Shown piece by piece: positions 1 to 6,756 of a stretch of 22,885 bases of DNA (position 1 is the stretch's first letter; every line of letters starts with the position of its first letter). This stretch comes from a virus. The DNA lies in the IMG/VR virus record IMGVR_UViG_3300006803_000104, positions 1 to 22,885 of that record; one strand, 5' to 3'. Position numbers and translations under genes: made by a program. The notes under the pieces are model-generated. The model searched no databases, had not been told where the DNA came from, and saw only the letters and a program-made list of their open reading frames with translations.

Positions 1-1
1 T

Positions 2-388
2 GCTGAAAAGCGTTCTGCCCTGAGCAAGTTGCAATCTCAGGGAGTCTCTTGGAGCGACATGCCAGAGCTCGCATATCAAGCTTCAGATCCTTATTCTTTG
101 GGCGGCGCAGACAGTTGGGCTGAGATTGTTTCTCATGATGGGCGCAATCGGATGGCTTTCCTTGGCGACACTCAAAAAGGCCAAGATCAGCTTGTCAAAT
201 TCATCCCAGTGGATGAATACAACACACCACTTTTAAGGGATCTTGACAAAAGCACTTCAGTTTACAAACAAGGCACTGAGCCGATGGCACAAAGAGACTC
301 TGGAGCTCTGAGCAGCCTAATTAAACTTTTGTCTGTCGGTGGTGTTGCACCATTGTTGACTTCCGGAGAAGAGGAGGATAAACAATGA
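2..388 (+). CDS. C-terminal fragment of an unrecognised phage protein (5' partial)
   Basis: The frame is open to the left edge, so the true start lies outside the window; a TTG at 29 is only an internal codon. The visible 128 residues are polar, with a Trp-containing stretch (SWSDMPELAYQ), a segment VDEYNTPLLRDLDKS, a short hydrophobic run near the end (ALSSLIKLLSVGGVAPLL) and an acidic tail. I do not recognise a family. It is followed with an ATGA overlap by a head-gene cluster, so it probably encodes a virion or packaging protein such as the end of a portal or internal protein. That role rests only on position. Confidence 0.7.
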   Translation, partial: AEKRSALSKLQSQGVSWSDMPELAYQASDPYSLGGADSWAEIVSHDGRNRMAFLGDTQKGQDQLVKFIPVDEYNTPLLRDLDKSTSVYKQGTEPMAQRDSGALSSLIKLLSVGGVAPLLTSGEEEDKQ

Positions 389-489
389 ACAGGTCGTCTT
401 TCCCGTCACTTATATCCAAAGGAGGATCAAAAATGAAGCATGGGATGAAGAAAAAGAAAACTATGAAGAAAAAGAAGAAAGGGTACTAG
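385..489 (+). CDS. Lysine-rich 34-residue microprotein
   Basis: This 34-residue frame starts at an ATG that overlaps the preceding stop (ATGA) and has a GAGGAGG ribosome-binding site about 7 bases upstream. The N-terminus is MNRSSFPSLISKGG and the C-terminal half is almost pure lysine (12 Lys in 34 residues, ending KKKKKGY). Similar tiny Lys-rich proteins with an N-terminal FPxxIxKGG motif occur beside portal and capsid genes in marine phages, as far as I recall; their function is unknown to me. The basic tail could bind DNA or an acidic scaffold, which is inference. The same bases read as an acidic peptide in the -1 frame (see 489-638). Confidence 0.7.
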   Translation: MNRSSFPSLISKGGSKMKHGMKKKKTMKKKKKGY

Positions 490-638
490 TGCCCAAGGAA
501 AAGACCGAAGAAGTTGTTGAAGTTTTTGTCACTGGCGTTTCTATGAGTGGTGGCGGTGGAATAGGATTGGAAAGCGATGATCGATCTGATCAGAGAGATC
601 AAGAAGCAGATCCGGCTCCAGAAAACAGCGATAGCTAG
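489..638 (+). CDS. Small acidic overlapping protein, GTG start
   Basis: A GTG at 489 shares its first base with the TAG of the Lys-rich gene and opens a 49-residue acidic peptide (MPKEKTEEVVEVFVTG...). The reading frame is open much further upstream, from 360, without ATG, GTG or TTG. It overlaps the first 62 bases of the next gene. The stretch AAAGGG about 6 bases before GTG could serve as ribosome-binding site. No family is recognised. The Glu/Val-rich first half looks protein-like; the Gly-rich and Asp-rich second half could be a shadow of the overlapping genes. Alternatives are a chance open frame, or the product of -1 frameshifting from the preceding gene. Confidence 0.42.
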   Translation: MPKEKTEEVVEVFVTGVSMSGGGGIGLESDDRSDQRDQEADPAPENSDS

Positions 639-768
639 CGAGATGGTTGAAGGTCGCATGAGCGACTTTCAGTCATACAGCAAAAACGTCGGGATTGCGG
701 AAGGCTTAGAACAGGCTTGCGCATTGATCGATGAAACGATGAAAAAAATGAATCAGGAGGATGAATAA
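577..768 (+). CDS. Small helical protein in the head cluster
   Basis: This encodes 63 residues, starting MIDLIREIKKQI and ending MKKMNQEDE, with high helix propensity throughout. A segment VGIAEGLEQACALIDE matches the feel of small conserved proteins that sit between portal and capsid genes in marine podoviruses, though I cannot name a family. GGAAAG lies a few bases before the ATG. The gene is followed after 2 bases by the co-chaperonin, whose ribosome-binding site is inside this gene's last codons, so the two are probably translationally coupled. Function unknown; a structural or assembly role is inferred from position only. Confidence 0.75.
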   Translation: MIDLIREIKKQIRLQKTAIASEMVEGRMSDFQSYSKNVGIAEGLEQACALIDETMKKMNQEDE

Positions 769-770
769 TC

Positions 771-1175
771 ATGTCTCATCCGCATGCAAAAGACCTCATC
801 ACAGATGAGCAGACCAATGCGACGTTAGGGTCGCACCAGTTCCCCAAGCCACTGGGCTGGAAAGTATTGGTTCAGCCTAATCAAGCCAAGGCTAAAACAA
901 AAGGTGGCATTTTCCTTCCGGAAAGCTCCAAAGACAATGAAGAATACCTCACAGCCCACGGCACAATCCTTGCGATGGGTGAATTGGCGTATCGAGACCG
1001 TGACACAGGCCAAGCATGGAAAGGCCAGTGGCCAACAGAGGGAAACTCTGTAACATACGGCAAATACGCAGGTCAAAAATTAACAATCAATGGCGTCAAA
1101 ATGTTGCTCCTTAATGATGACGAGATCACATCGGTCTTGCCAGAAGGCGTCAGCATTGCAGCGTATGTGGAGTGA
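771..1175 (+). CDS. groES: GroES-like co-chaperonin (Cpn10)
   Basis: This 134-residue protein matches the Cpn10 fold pattern. Residues about 27-34 (LGWKVLVQ) correspond to the first beta strand. GGIFLPES at about 45-52 corresponds to the mobile loop with the hydrophobic tripeptide that docks on GroEL. HGTILAMGE follows, then VTYGKYAG, and LLLNDDEITSVL near the end corresponds to the conserved C-terminal strand. It is longer than the usual 95-100 residues because of about 25 extra N-terminal residues, an insertion around AYRDRDTGQAWKG and a short extra tail. Phage co-chaperonins (T4 gp31 is the classic case) pair with host GroEL to fold the capsid protein. Its place just upstream of scaffold and capsid genes fits that job. 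An AGGAGG lies 10 bases before ATG. Confidence 0.88.
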   Translation: MSHPHAKDLITDEQTNATLGSHQFPKPLGWKVLVQPNQAKAKTKGGIFLPESSKDNEEYLTAHGTILAMGELAYRDRDTGQAWKGQWPTEGNSVTYGKYAGQKLTINGVKMLLLNDDEITSVLPEGVSIAAYVE

Positions 1176-1183
1176 GGTAAGCC

Positions 1184-2080
1184 ATGAATGAAAGTGTAGT
1201 TCTCGAAGAGCTCGAGAAAGAGATCGCTGAGGCCAAGAAAACTTCTGGCCAAGACGACAACTTTGAAATTGAAGTCACAGATGAGTCTGATTCCCCAGAG
1301 GAAAAGCAAGAAGCTGTGAAAGAAGACACCGAAGAAGAATACAGCGGCAAAGTCCAAAAGCGAATCAAAAAGCTAGTGGACCAACGCAGAGAAGCTGAGG
1401 TTCAGGCTCGCCAGTACCAAGAAGAAACAGCGCAGCTGAAGTCTCGTCTTGAGCGTCTTGAAAAAGGCAATGAGCACCAAGCCCAAGATCAATTCAACAC
1501 GCGATACAAGCAGACTCGCGCTGCTCTTTCCAAAGCTGTTGAAGAAGGCGACACAGAAGCTCAAGTGTCTTTCAGCGAGCAGTTGGCCGACATGAGAGCA
1601 GCCATGCGAGTTGCTGAGATGCAAAGGCAGATGGCCCAGCAACAAGCAGCCTCCCCAACTGTGGGTCGCGCAAAACAGGCCGCTCAGAATCCACCTCCGC
1701 AAAAAGCAATGAGTTGGTGGGAGAAAAACAGATGGTTCGACAGCAATGGTTTTTCGCGGGAAACAGCCGCAGCAAGAGCGATTGATGTGCAGTTGGACCT
1801 CGAAGGATTTGACAAAGAATCTGACGAATATTACGATCAGTTAGATTTTCGTTTACGAAACGTGTTTCCCGAGCTAAACTCGGGGAAAGTGCAAGGCAAA
1901 CCACGAGCAAAAAGCAGAGCACCAGTAGCGCCAACTGCAGGCGGTTCAGGAGCACCTCGCACAAATGGCAGGACAAGAATGACTCAAGATCAACTCCGAA
2001 TGGCCAGAGAGCTGGGCATCACTGACGAAAAAGGGCTGAAGCAATATGCAGCTGAAATTCAAAAACAGGCAAGGAGCTAA
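1184..2080 (+). CDS. Putative capsid scaffolding protein
   Basis: The 298-residue protein is highly charged and mostly helical: an acidic N-terminus (to about residue 50), a long coiled-coil region with Arg/Glu/Gln heptads (about 55-155), a Trp-containing segment (MSWWEKNRWFDSNGF), and a basic Pro/Gly-rich linker leading to a C-terminal helical domain with ARELGITDEKGLKQYA. Low complexity, the acidic-to-basic charge layout and position before the major capsid protein are typical of phage scaffolding proteins, which nucleate procapsid assembly through a basic C-terminal helix-loop-helix and then leave. No serine-protease motif was seen, so a protease fusion is unlikely. The GAGGT ribosome-binding site is just upstream. 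Confidence 0.72.
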   Translation: MNESVVLEELEKEIAEAKKTSGQDDNFEIEVTDESDSPEEKQEAVKEDTEEEYSGKVQKRIKKLVDQRREAEVQARQYQEETAQLKSRLERLEKGNEHQAQDQFNTRYKQTRAALSKAVEEGDTEAQVSFSEQLADMRAAMRVAEMQRQMAQQQAASPTVGRAKQAAQNPPPQKAMSWWEKNRWFDSNGFSRETAAARAIDVQLDLEGFDKESDEYYDQLDFRLRNVFPELNSGKVQGKPRAKSRAPVAPTAGGSGAPRTNGRTRMTQDQLRMARELGITDEKGLKQYAAEIQKQARS

Positions 2081-2083
2081 GTC

Positions 2084-2566
2084 ATGACAAAGTCCCGCAA
2101 TGTACGCGCAGCTGAGACTCGCGAAGAAGTCCGTGCAGAAGAGGCTCGTCCCAAGACTGCATGGAAACCACCATCGTTGTTAGATGCACCGAAGCCTCGT
2201 CCTGGCATGGTCCAACGATGGGTAACAACCTCGATTCAGGGTAAAGACTCGCCAGACAATGTATACAAACGTATGCGCGAAGGCTGGTCACCACGCTCTG
2301 CTGACTCCGTTAAAGATGAGTTGTTCCCGACCATCAACCACGGCCAGTGGGCAGGTTCTATTGGAATTGAAGGAATGCTGCTCTGTGAAATGCCTGTTGA
2401 AGACCGAGCCTCTCAAAAGGAATGGTACAACAAAAGGAATTTAGAGCAGAACGAATCAATTGCAGGAGAGCTTGATGCGTTAGGACGCAACAATGGGCAA
2501 CCGATTTATCAAGATCGGAAGTCTGAAGTTAGTCGTGGCAGATCGGTTTCTGTCATGAATGATTAA
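2084..2566 (+). CDS. Conserved head-region protein upstream of the capsid genes
   Basis: This encodes 160 residues with a basic, Ala/Glu-rich N-terminal helix (about 1-30), then a conserved-looking core with PRPGMVQRWVTTSIQGKD, VYKRMREGWSPRS and a Trp/Gly-rich strand, and a polar C-terminus. I associate the core with small proteins found immediately upstream of capsid genes in marine podoviruses, of unknown function. It follows the scaffold gene by 3 bases and precedes two capsid genes, so a role as a minor capsid or assembly protein is likely but inferred. No catalytic motif is visible. Confidence 0.7.
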   Translation: MTKSRNVRAAETREEVRAEEARPKTAWKPPSLLDAPKPRPGMVQRWVTTSIQGKDSPDNVYKRMREGWSPRSADSVKDELFPTINHGQWAGSIGIEGMLLCEMPVEDRASQKEWYNKRNLEQNESIAGELDALGRNNGQPIYQDRKSEVSRGRSVSVMND

Positions 2567-2590
2567 CCTTTAACGCTAAGGAGCGATAAT

Positions 2591-3145
2591 ATGGCAAACG
2601 TAGATGCCGCATTTGGGTTCGTCCCAATTCGCCACATGAGCGGTAATGCACCTCGTGCAAATAAGTATACCATTACGTCTGGTTTGGCTGAGAACATCTT
2701 CACTGGTGATCTTTGCATTCTGACTGCAGATGGGGTCATCACACCTCACACTGCAACAGAAACCAACAACATTGGTGTATTTGCTGGGGTGTCTTATACC
2801 GCTGCAGATGGCTCGTATGTTTACAGTGAATATTGGCCATCAGGCACAACAGCTACAGACATCATAGCATATGTGTACGATGATCCATTCACCGTATTCA
2901 AAGTTCAGTCCGCTGGAACAACAGCTCAGACTAATATCGGCAACTGTGCTGATGTTGTTGCTGGGGCAGGGTCCACGCTGACTGGTAACTCTGGTTTTGA
3001 GATTAGTGGAACGATGGCTGCAGGTATTGCTACTTGCAAAATCATTGCACTTTACGACTCTCCAGACAACGCATTCGGCGCAAATGCTATCATGGAGGTG
3101 CTCATTGATGAACACATCCTTGGTACAAATGTAGCTGGTATATAA
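2591..3145 (+). CDS. Capsid-associated structural protein (decoration candidate)
   Basis: The 184-residue protein begins MANVDAAFGFVPIRHMSG and is rich in beta-prone, Thr/Ala/Gly-rich segments, including GDLCILTADG, IGVFAGVSY and AYVYDDPFTVFKVQ. Proteins with an N-terminal 'NVDAPFGLRPVRH'-type motif and a following YVxDDPxxxFxxQ strand are common beside the capsid gene in tailed phages, where they are taken as virion structural or head-decoration proteins. The gene precedes the major capsid gene by 14 bases and has an AAGGAG ribosome-binding site. I favour an abundant capsid-surface protein. Which of this and the next gene is the main shell protein is settled by the HK97-type features of the next one. 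Confidence 0.75.
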   Translation: MANVDAAFGFVPIRHMSGNAPRANKYTITSGLAENIFTGDLCILTADGVITPHTATETNNIGVFAGVSYTAADGSYVYSEYWPSGTTATDIIAYVYDDPFTVFKVQSAGTTAQTNIGNCADVVAGAGSTLTGNSGFEISGTMAAGIATCKIIALYDSPDNAFGANAIMEVLIDEHILGTNVAGI

Positions 3146-3159
3146 GGAGGGTCTGAACG

Positions 3160-4068
3160 ATGGCAATGAATAGAGCATCATTTGCAAAAATGCTTGAGCC
3201 AGGACTGAACACTCTCTTCGGTCTTGAGTACGACAGATACCCAGAAGAGTATGCTGCGGTATTTGAAAGCAACACCTCGCAGAAGGCATTCGAAGAAGAT
3301 GTCTTGTTGCAAGGTTTTGGCAACGCTCCCACTAAAAATGAAGGTGCGGCTGTATCTTATGATGCTGCTTCGCAACAGTGGACTGCACGTTACCAGCACG
3401 AAACGATTGCCTTGGCATTCTCGATCACCGAGGAAGCTGAAGAAGATGGCCAATATGGCTCAATCGCTTCTCGCTACACAAAAGCTCTTGCGCGGTCGAT
3501 GGCTTCGACCAAAGAGATCAAGGCTGCAAATGTCTTGAACAATGCGCAAGCTGCTGGGTTTACTGGTGGCGATGGTCAAACTTTGTTGAGTGCTTCTCAC
3601 CCAACCCAGAATGGCAATCAGTCTAATGTCCTTGCGACGGCGGCGGATCTTTCGGAGACTTCTTTAGAGTCAATCTTGATTCAAATCTCTGATATGAAAG
3701 ACGACCGTGGTCTTCGGATTGCCGCTCAAGGCACTCAGCTGATAATCCCGACAGCTTATCAGTTTGTCGCGGAGCGTCTGCTGGAGTCGACACTCCGGAC
3801 AGGCACAGCTGACAATGACCTTAATGCGATTAAGTCCGGTGGTTATTTGCCCAAAGGCTATCACGTTATGCGTCGTTTGACTGATGCTGATGGGTTCTTT
3901 GTGCAGACTGATGTCCCTGATGGACTGAAGATGTTCCAAAGGTCGCCTATGAAAAAAGGCATGGAAGGTGATTTCGAGACTGGTAATGTCCGCTACAAAG
4001 TTCGCGAGCGTTATTCTTTCGGCTTCACTGACTGGCGTGGTGTCTTCGGGTCTGAAGGCGCAGCATAA
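3160..4068 (+). CDS. Major capsid protein (Mu gpT-like, HK97 fold)
   Basis: This encodes 302 residues, the usual length for an uncleaved HK97-fold shell protein. The start MAMNRASFAKMLEPGLNTLFGLEY, the segment FESNTSQKAFEEDVL, the helical stretch with SRYTKALARSMASTKEIKAANVLNNA, the loop LLSASHPTQNG and the C-terminal VRYKVRERYSFGFTDWRG fit the Mu gpT-like major head family. It should assemble into the procapsid over the scaffold product, possibly folded by host GroEL with the phage co-chaperonin. A strong AAGGAGG site precedes it, in keeping with high expression, and a terminator-like hairpin follows its stop by 5 bases. Confidence 0.9.
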   Translation: MAMNRASFAKMLEPGLNTLFGLEYDRYPEEYAAVFESNTSQKAFEEDVLLQGFGNAPTKNEGAAVSYDAASQQWTARYQHETIALAFSITEEAEEDGQYGSIASRYTKALARSMASTKEIKAANVLNNAQAAGFTGGDGQTLLSASHPTQNGNQSNVLATAADLSETSLESILIQISDMKDDRGLRIAAQGTQLIIPTAYQFVAERLLESTLRTGTADNDLNAIKSGGYLPKGYHVMRRLTDADGFFVQTDVPDGLKMFQRSPMKKGMEGDFETGNVRYKVRERYSFGFTDWRGVFGSEGAA

Positions 4069-4073
4069 AATTT

Positions 4074-4099
4074 AGGGAGGGCGAAGCGTCCTCCCTTTT
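4074..4099 (+). terminator. Terminator-like hairpin after the major capsid gene
   Basis: AGGGAGG (4074-4080) pairs with CCTCCCT (4090-4096), a perfect 7-bp G/C-rich stem around a 9-base loop, running into TTTT (4096-4099). It begins 5 bases after the capsid stop codon. It would act as an intrinsic terminator or a leaky attenuator that raises transcripts of the head genes relative to downstream tail genes. Confidence 0.72.
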
Positions 4100-4145
4100 C
4101 CATCCTGACAGCAACAGCTGACAATAGCCAAGACAGGAGATCATA

Positions 4146-4628
4146 ATGGCTAATACAACATTTAAAGGTCCAGTCCGGTCTGAAAACGGATTCCAAGACA
4201 TTACTAAAAATACAACAACAGGTGCTGTAACAAGCACAATGACGCTTCAAACATATGAAGCAACCATAACTGTTGCAAATGGCGCAACCACAGGCAAAGA
4301 AGCAGCCATCGGGATGCCTTCAAACTTTATCCCAATGGGTGTAACTATTGCGGTCACCACTGCAGCTGCAAATGCAGTTAATCTTCAAGACATTGGCACA
4401 GATGCTAATACTGATGGCTTCGTTGATGGAATCAGCGTCGCAGTCAATAGCGTCGGATTCAAAGGCTTCTTTGCTTGCAATGGCATTTTAGGAATGTCTG
4501 GAGCTACAACCACAGCAGCTTTGGAGACCTCAGATGAGGTCGAGCTCGTTGTGTCAGGTGATCCTGGTGGCGACACTGTAATTGTTCTGAAATTCCTTGG
4601 AATATCTAGCTCTTCGGATGCATCTTAA
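4146..4628 (+). CDS. Virion structural protein, Ala/Thr-rich
   Basis: The 160-residue protein begins MANTTFKGPVRSENGFQ, an N-terminus I associate with structural proteins following the capsid gene in marine phages. The rest is low in charge and rich in Ala, Thr, Gly and Val in beta-strand-like alternation, ending in a Ser-rich tail. It lies alone between two hairpins and has an AGGAG site, which suggests a separately tuned and possibly abundant product. A capsid decoration protein or head fibre is plausible. No enzymatic motif is visible. Confidence 0.75.
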   Translation: MANTTFKGPVRSENGFQDITKNTTTGAVTSTMTLQTYEATITVANGATTGKEAAIGMPSNFIPMGVTIAVTTAAANAVNLQDIGTDANTDGFVDGISVAVNSVGFKGFFACNGILGMSGATTTAALETSDEVELVVSGDPGGDTVIVLKFLGISSSSDAS

Positions 4629-4629
4629 T

Positions 4630-4653
4630 TTGGTGGGGCTTTGGCCCCATCAA
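4630..4653 (+). terminator. Strong hairpin between two structural genes
   Basis: Bases 4630-4639 pair with 4644-4653 (10 bp, with core TGGGGC/GCCCCA and one G-T pair) around the 4-base loop TTTG, just after the preceding stop codon. The following bases (CAATTTA) lack a clean T-run, so it may be a weak terminator, an RNA-end stabiliser or a processing site rather than a full stop. Confidence 0.6.
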
Positions 4654-4674
4654 CAATTTACAGGAGGGTCATAG

Positions 4675-5088
4675 ATGGCTAACATTACAAGTGTGAAGAC
4701 GATTACTGAAAACACCAGTGAAGTAGTCATGGCATTCCAACTGCAGTATGTGGACACTGGGGATGAAGATGCTGTAAAAAAAGTTGATGTTTCAACTTTG
4801 GCAAAGAATGCCAATGGGCAGTCTTGCAATTCTGTCAGTCTTTTGGAGTGTTGGTGGATAATACAAGGCATGACGGTCATGGTTGAGGCAGATGCAAGCA
4901 CAGACATCATAATGATGCATATGGCAGCTGATGACATAGGATATCAAGACTTCAGCAAGTTTGGCGGACTGCCATCAACTGTAGAATATGGCAGCACAAC
5001 TGGCGATGTCATGTTCACGACAACTGGCCTTGGAGCTGTTGGTGACACATACAACATTATTTTGCGGATGAAAAAACACTACGCATAG
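4675..5088 (+). CDS. Virion structural protein
   Basis: The 137-residue protein begins MANITSVKTITENTSEVVMAFQL and carries KKVDVSTL, LLECWWIIQGMTVMVEAD and a C-terminal GGLPSTVEYGSTTGDVMFTT then GAVGDTYNIILRMKK. The 'FGGLP...TGDIxFTT...GDTYxIxL' pattern recurs in small structural proteins of marine myoviruses and podoviruses, in my memory of those families. It reads as a compact beta sandwich with no signal peptide or membrane segment. It has a CAGGAGG site and lies between the capsid group and the connector genes, so a head-surface or head-neck role is likely. Confidence 0.75.
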   Translation: MANITSVKTITENTSEVVMAFQLQYVDTGDEDAVKKVDVSTLAKNANGQSCNSVSLLECWWIIQGMTVMVEADASTDIIMMHMAADDIGYQDFSKFGGLPSTVEYGSTTGDVMFTTTGLGAVGDTYNIILRMKKHYA

Positions 5089-5097
5089 GAAAAGTGA

Positions 5098-5778
5098 ATG
5101 GCGACATCTAACACATATGCTTTCCGACCAGATGTTGAAGAGATAATCGCTGAATCATTTGAGCGGTGCGGGATAGACGACGAAACTCGGACAGGCTACC
5201 AAGCCAAAGCAGCTCGCAGGAGCCTTAATTTGCTTTTCAGCGAGTTTGCTAACCGTGGAATAAATTATTGGGCTGTCCAGAATAATACGTTAGCTTTGGT
5301 CGAAGACCAAACAGCTTACACATTGCCTGTCGGAACGATAGATCTGATTGATGTTGTGATACGCCAAACGACTGGCGGCACAACAACTGACACAACAATC
5401 CAAAGAGTCAGCATATCAGAATACAACCAGCTGCCAAACAAATCTTCTTCTGGCAAGCCAAGCCAATATATGTTAGACAAGCAATACACTCCAACAATCA
5501 ATGTTTGGCAAGTTCCAGACAGGACAGATTACAGTCTGGTTTATTGGTCAATAAATCAACTCGAAGATATAACAGCCAGCAACCAAGATGCAGACATCCC
5601 TTACAGATGGACAGATTGCCTCTGTGCTGGGCTGGCGAGCAAGTTGGCAATGAAATATGCCCCTGATAAATTTAACTTGTTGAATCAGGTTTATGAAAGA
5701 GCATTCGAGTTTGCAGCTGCGACAGACAATGATGGCGTTTCAATGAGAGTCCGGCCGAAAGGATTAAATCTTATCTGA
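5098..5778 (+). CDS. Head-tail connector / adaptor protein (P22 gp4-like)
   Basis: This encodes 226 residues. The N-terminal helical block (DVEEIIAESFERCGIDDETRTGY, then AARRSLNLLFSEFANRGINYW, about residues 12-58) followed by beta strands (TAYTLPVGTIDLIDVVIRQ) and a C-terminal helical part (TDCLCAGLASKLAMKYAPDK) is the pattern of tail accessory factor gp4-like adaptors that bind beneath the portal and close the head after packaging. The length is close to the family's. Only a weak AGGA lies before the ATG. Its stop overlaps the start of the next gene by one base. Confidence 0.78.
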   Translation: MATSNTYAFRPDVEEIIAESFERCGIDDETRTGYQAKAARRSLNLLFSEFANRGINYWAVQNNTLALVEDQTAYTLPVGTIDLIDVVIRQTTGGTTTDTTIQRVSISEYNQLPNKSSSGKPSQYMLDKQYTPTINVWQVPDRTDYSLVYWSINQLEDITASNQDADIPYRWTDCLCAGLASKLAMKYAPDKFNLLNQVYERAFEFAAATDNDGVSMRVRPKGLNLI

Positions 5779-6755
5779 TGGCAAGAGTTAAGTATGCAAA
5801 AGGCAAACGATCTTTAGCGATCAGTGATCGCTCTGGATTACGTGTGCCTTATACTCAGCTCAAGACAACTTGGGATGGCCTCAGAGTTTCCCCAGAAGAC
5901 TGGGAGCCAAAGCAGCCGCAGCTGACTCCTGCGAAAAATGTTGTTGATGCAACAGCTCTTTTCAGCCCAAGGCCAGACAACGATCCAGAGAATGTTGAAA
6001 TATTTATTGGATTTAATTATGATCCATTCGTAGATCCTCGTCAAAGGCCAGGAGTTGGTGTTCATGGAACAGGCTTCATTGGTCGCATATCCAGATTTGA
6101 TGTAGAAAACACATCCGTAGCTGGAGCTAGTGGAACAGGTTCTGTTGGCACTATTTCACTGCTTATCACTACAGAAATCAGTGTGACAGGATCATCCGGT
6201 TCCGGCGAAGTTGCAATAGATGTAGCAGCAGTGCAAACCTTGGCAGTGACGGTTCAAAGTGTTGGCGGGGCAAACAAATACTTTATTGCTGGCGTTCAGC
6301 AAGACACGCTGGAATTAATGGAAAGCAGAACATATTATTTCGATCAGTCCGACAGCAGCAATAGCGGACATCCATTGCGATTCAGCACCACGCCAAACGG
6401 CACACACGGTGGAGGCAGCGAGTACACAACAGGTGTGACAACTTCTGGGACTCCAGGAAATGCTGGCGCGTATACTCAGATAGTTGTTGCTGACAGCGCA
6501 CCGACACTTTACTACTACTGCACCCAACACTCTGCTATGGGAGGGCAGGCAAATACACCTGTCTTCGCATCGGTTGTAGTTGAACTAAGCGATATTGTGG
6601 CTGGCGCAAGTGGAACAGGTGCTGTCGGAAATGGAGCTCTAGTAGGCTCCCCAACTGCCACTGGCGCAAGTGGAACAGGTGCCGTCGGGAACGAAAGCAT
6701 AGATATACTTGGCTGGGGTAACGCTGGCTGGGGAGAAGATGGATGGGGCGAATAA
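5778..6755 (+). CDS. Modular virion protein with cupredoxin-like domain and SGTG / GW repeats
   Basis: The 325-residue protein has clear modules. Residues 1-75 (SDRSGLRVPYTQLKTTWDG, then PKQPQLTP) form a conserved N-terminal domain found in marine phage structural proteins. About 115-145 and 272-307 carry repeats of the GASGTGAVG type. Residues about 153-270 are a beta-rich domain with TYYFDQSDSSNSGHPLRF and YYYCTQHSAMGGQ, matching the cupredoxin-like module seen in cyanophage structural proteins; H198, C248, H251 and M254 lie in positions suitable for a type 1 copper site. The end is LGWGNAGWGEDGWGE. It is probably a tail or neck appendage protein. Metal binding is inferred, not shown. Confidence 0.75.
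   Translation: MARVKYAKGKRSLAISDRSGLRVPYTQLKTTWDGLRVSPEDWEPKQPQLTPAKNVVDATALFSPRPDNDPENVEIFIGFNYDPFVDPRQRPGVGVHGTGFIGRISRFDVENTSVAGASGTGSVGTISLLITTEISVTGSSGSGEVAIDVAAVQTLAVTVQSVGGANKYFIAGVQQDTLELMESRTYYFDQSDSSNSGHPLRFSTTPNGTHGGGSEYTTGVTTSGTPGNAGAYTQIVVADSAPTLYYYCTQHSAMGGQANTPVFASVVVELSDIVAGASGTGAVGNGALVGSPTATGASGTGAVGNESIDILGWGNAGWGEDGWGE
6601..6690 (+). repeat. 60-bp-spaced direct repeat encoding GASGTGAVG
   Basis: The first 22 bases of 6601-6630 and 6661-6690 are identical, and 28 of 30 positions match. They encode two copies of the GASGTGAVG motif. A more diverged copy at the protein level lies near 6120. The near-identity at DNA level suggests recent duplication or recombination between copies. 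Confidence 0.8.
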
Positions 6756-6756
6756 T

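Noticed and set aside
825-1076. Antisense open frames over the co-chaperonin and scaffold genes
   Set aside because: They lie fully inside well-supported plus-strand genes, lack family resemblance and plausible ribosome-binding sites, and have shadow-like composition.
6709-6756. Longer start for the second connector gene
   Set aside because: It would extend into the GW-repeat end of the previous gene. The conserved N-terminus MSYTTLK starts at 6757.
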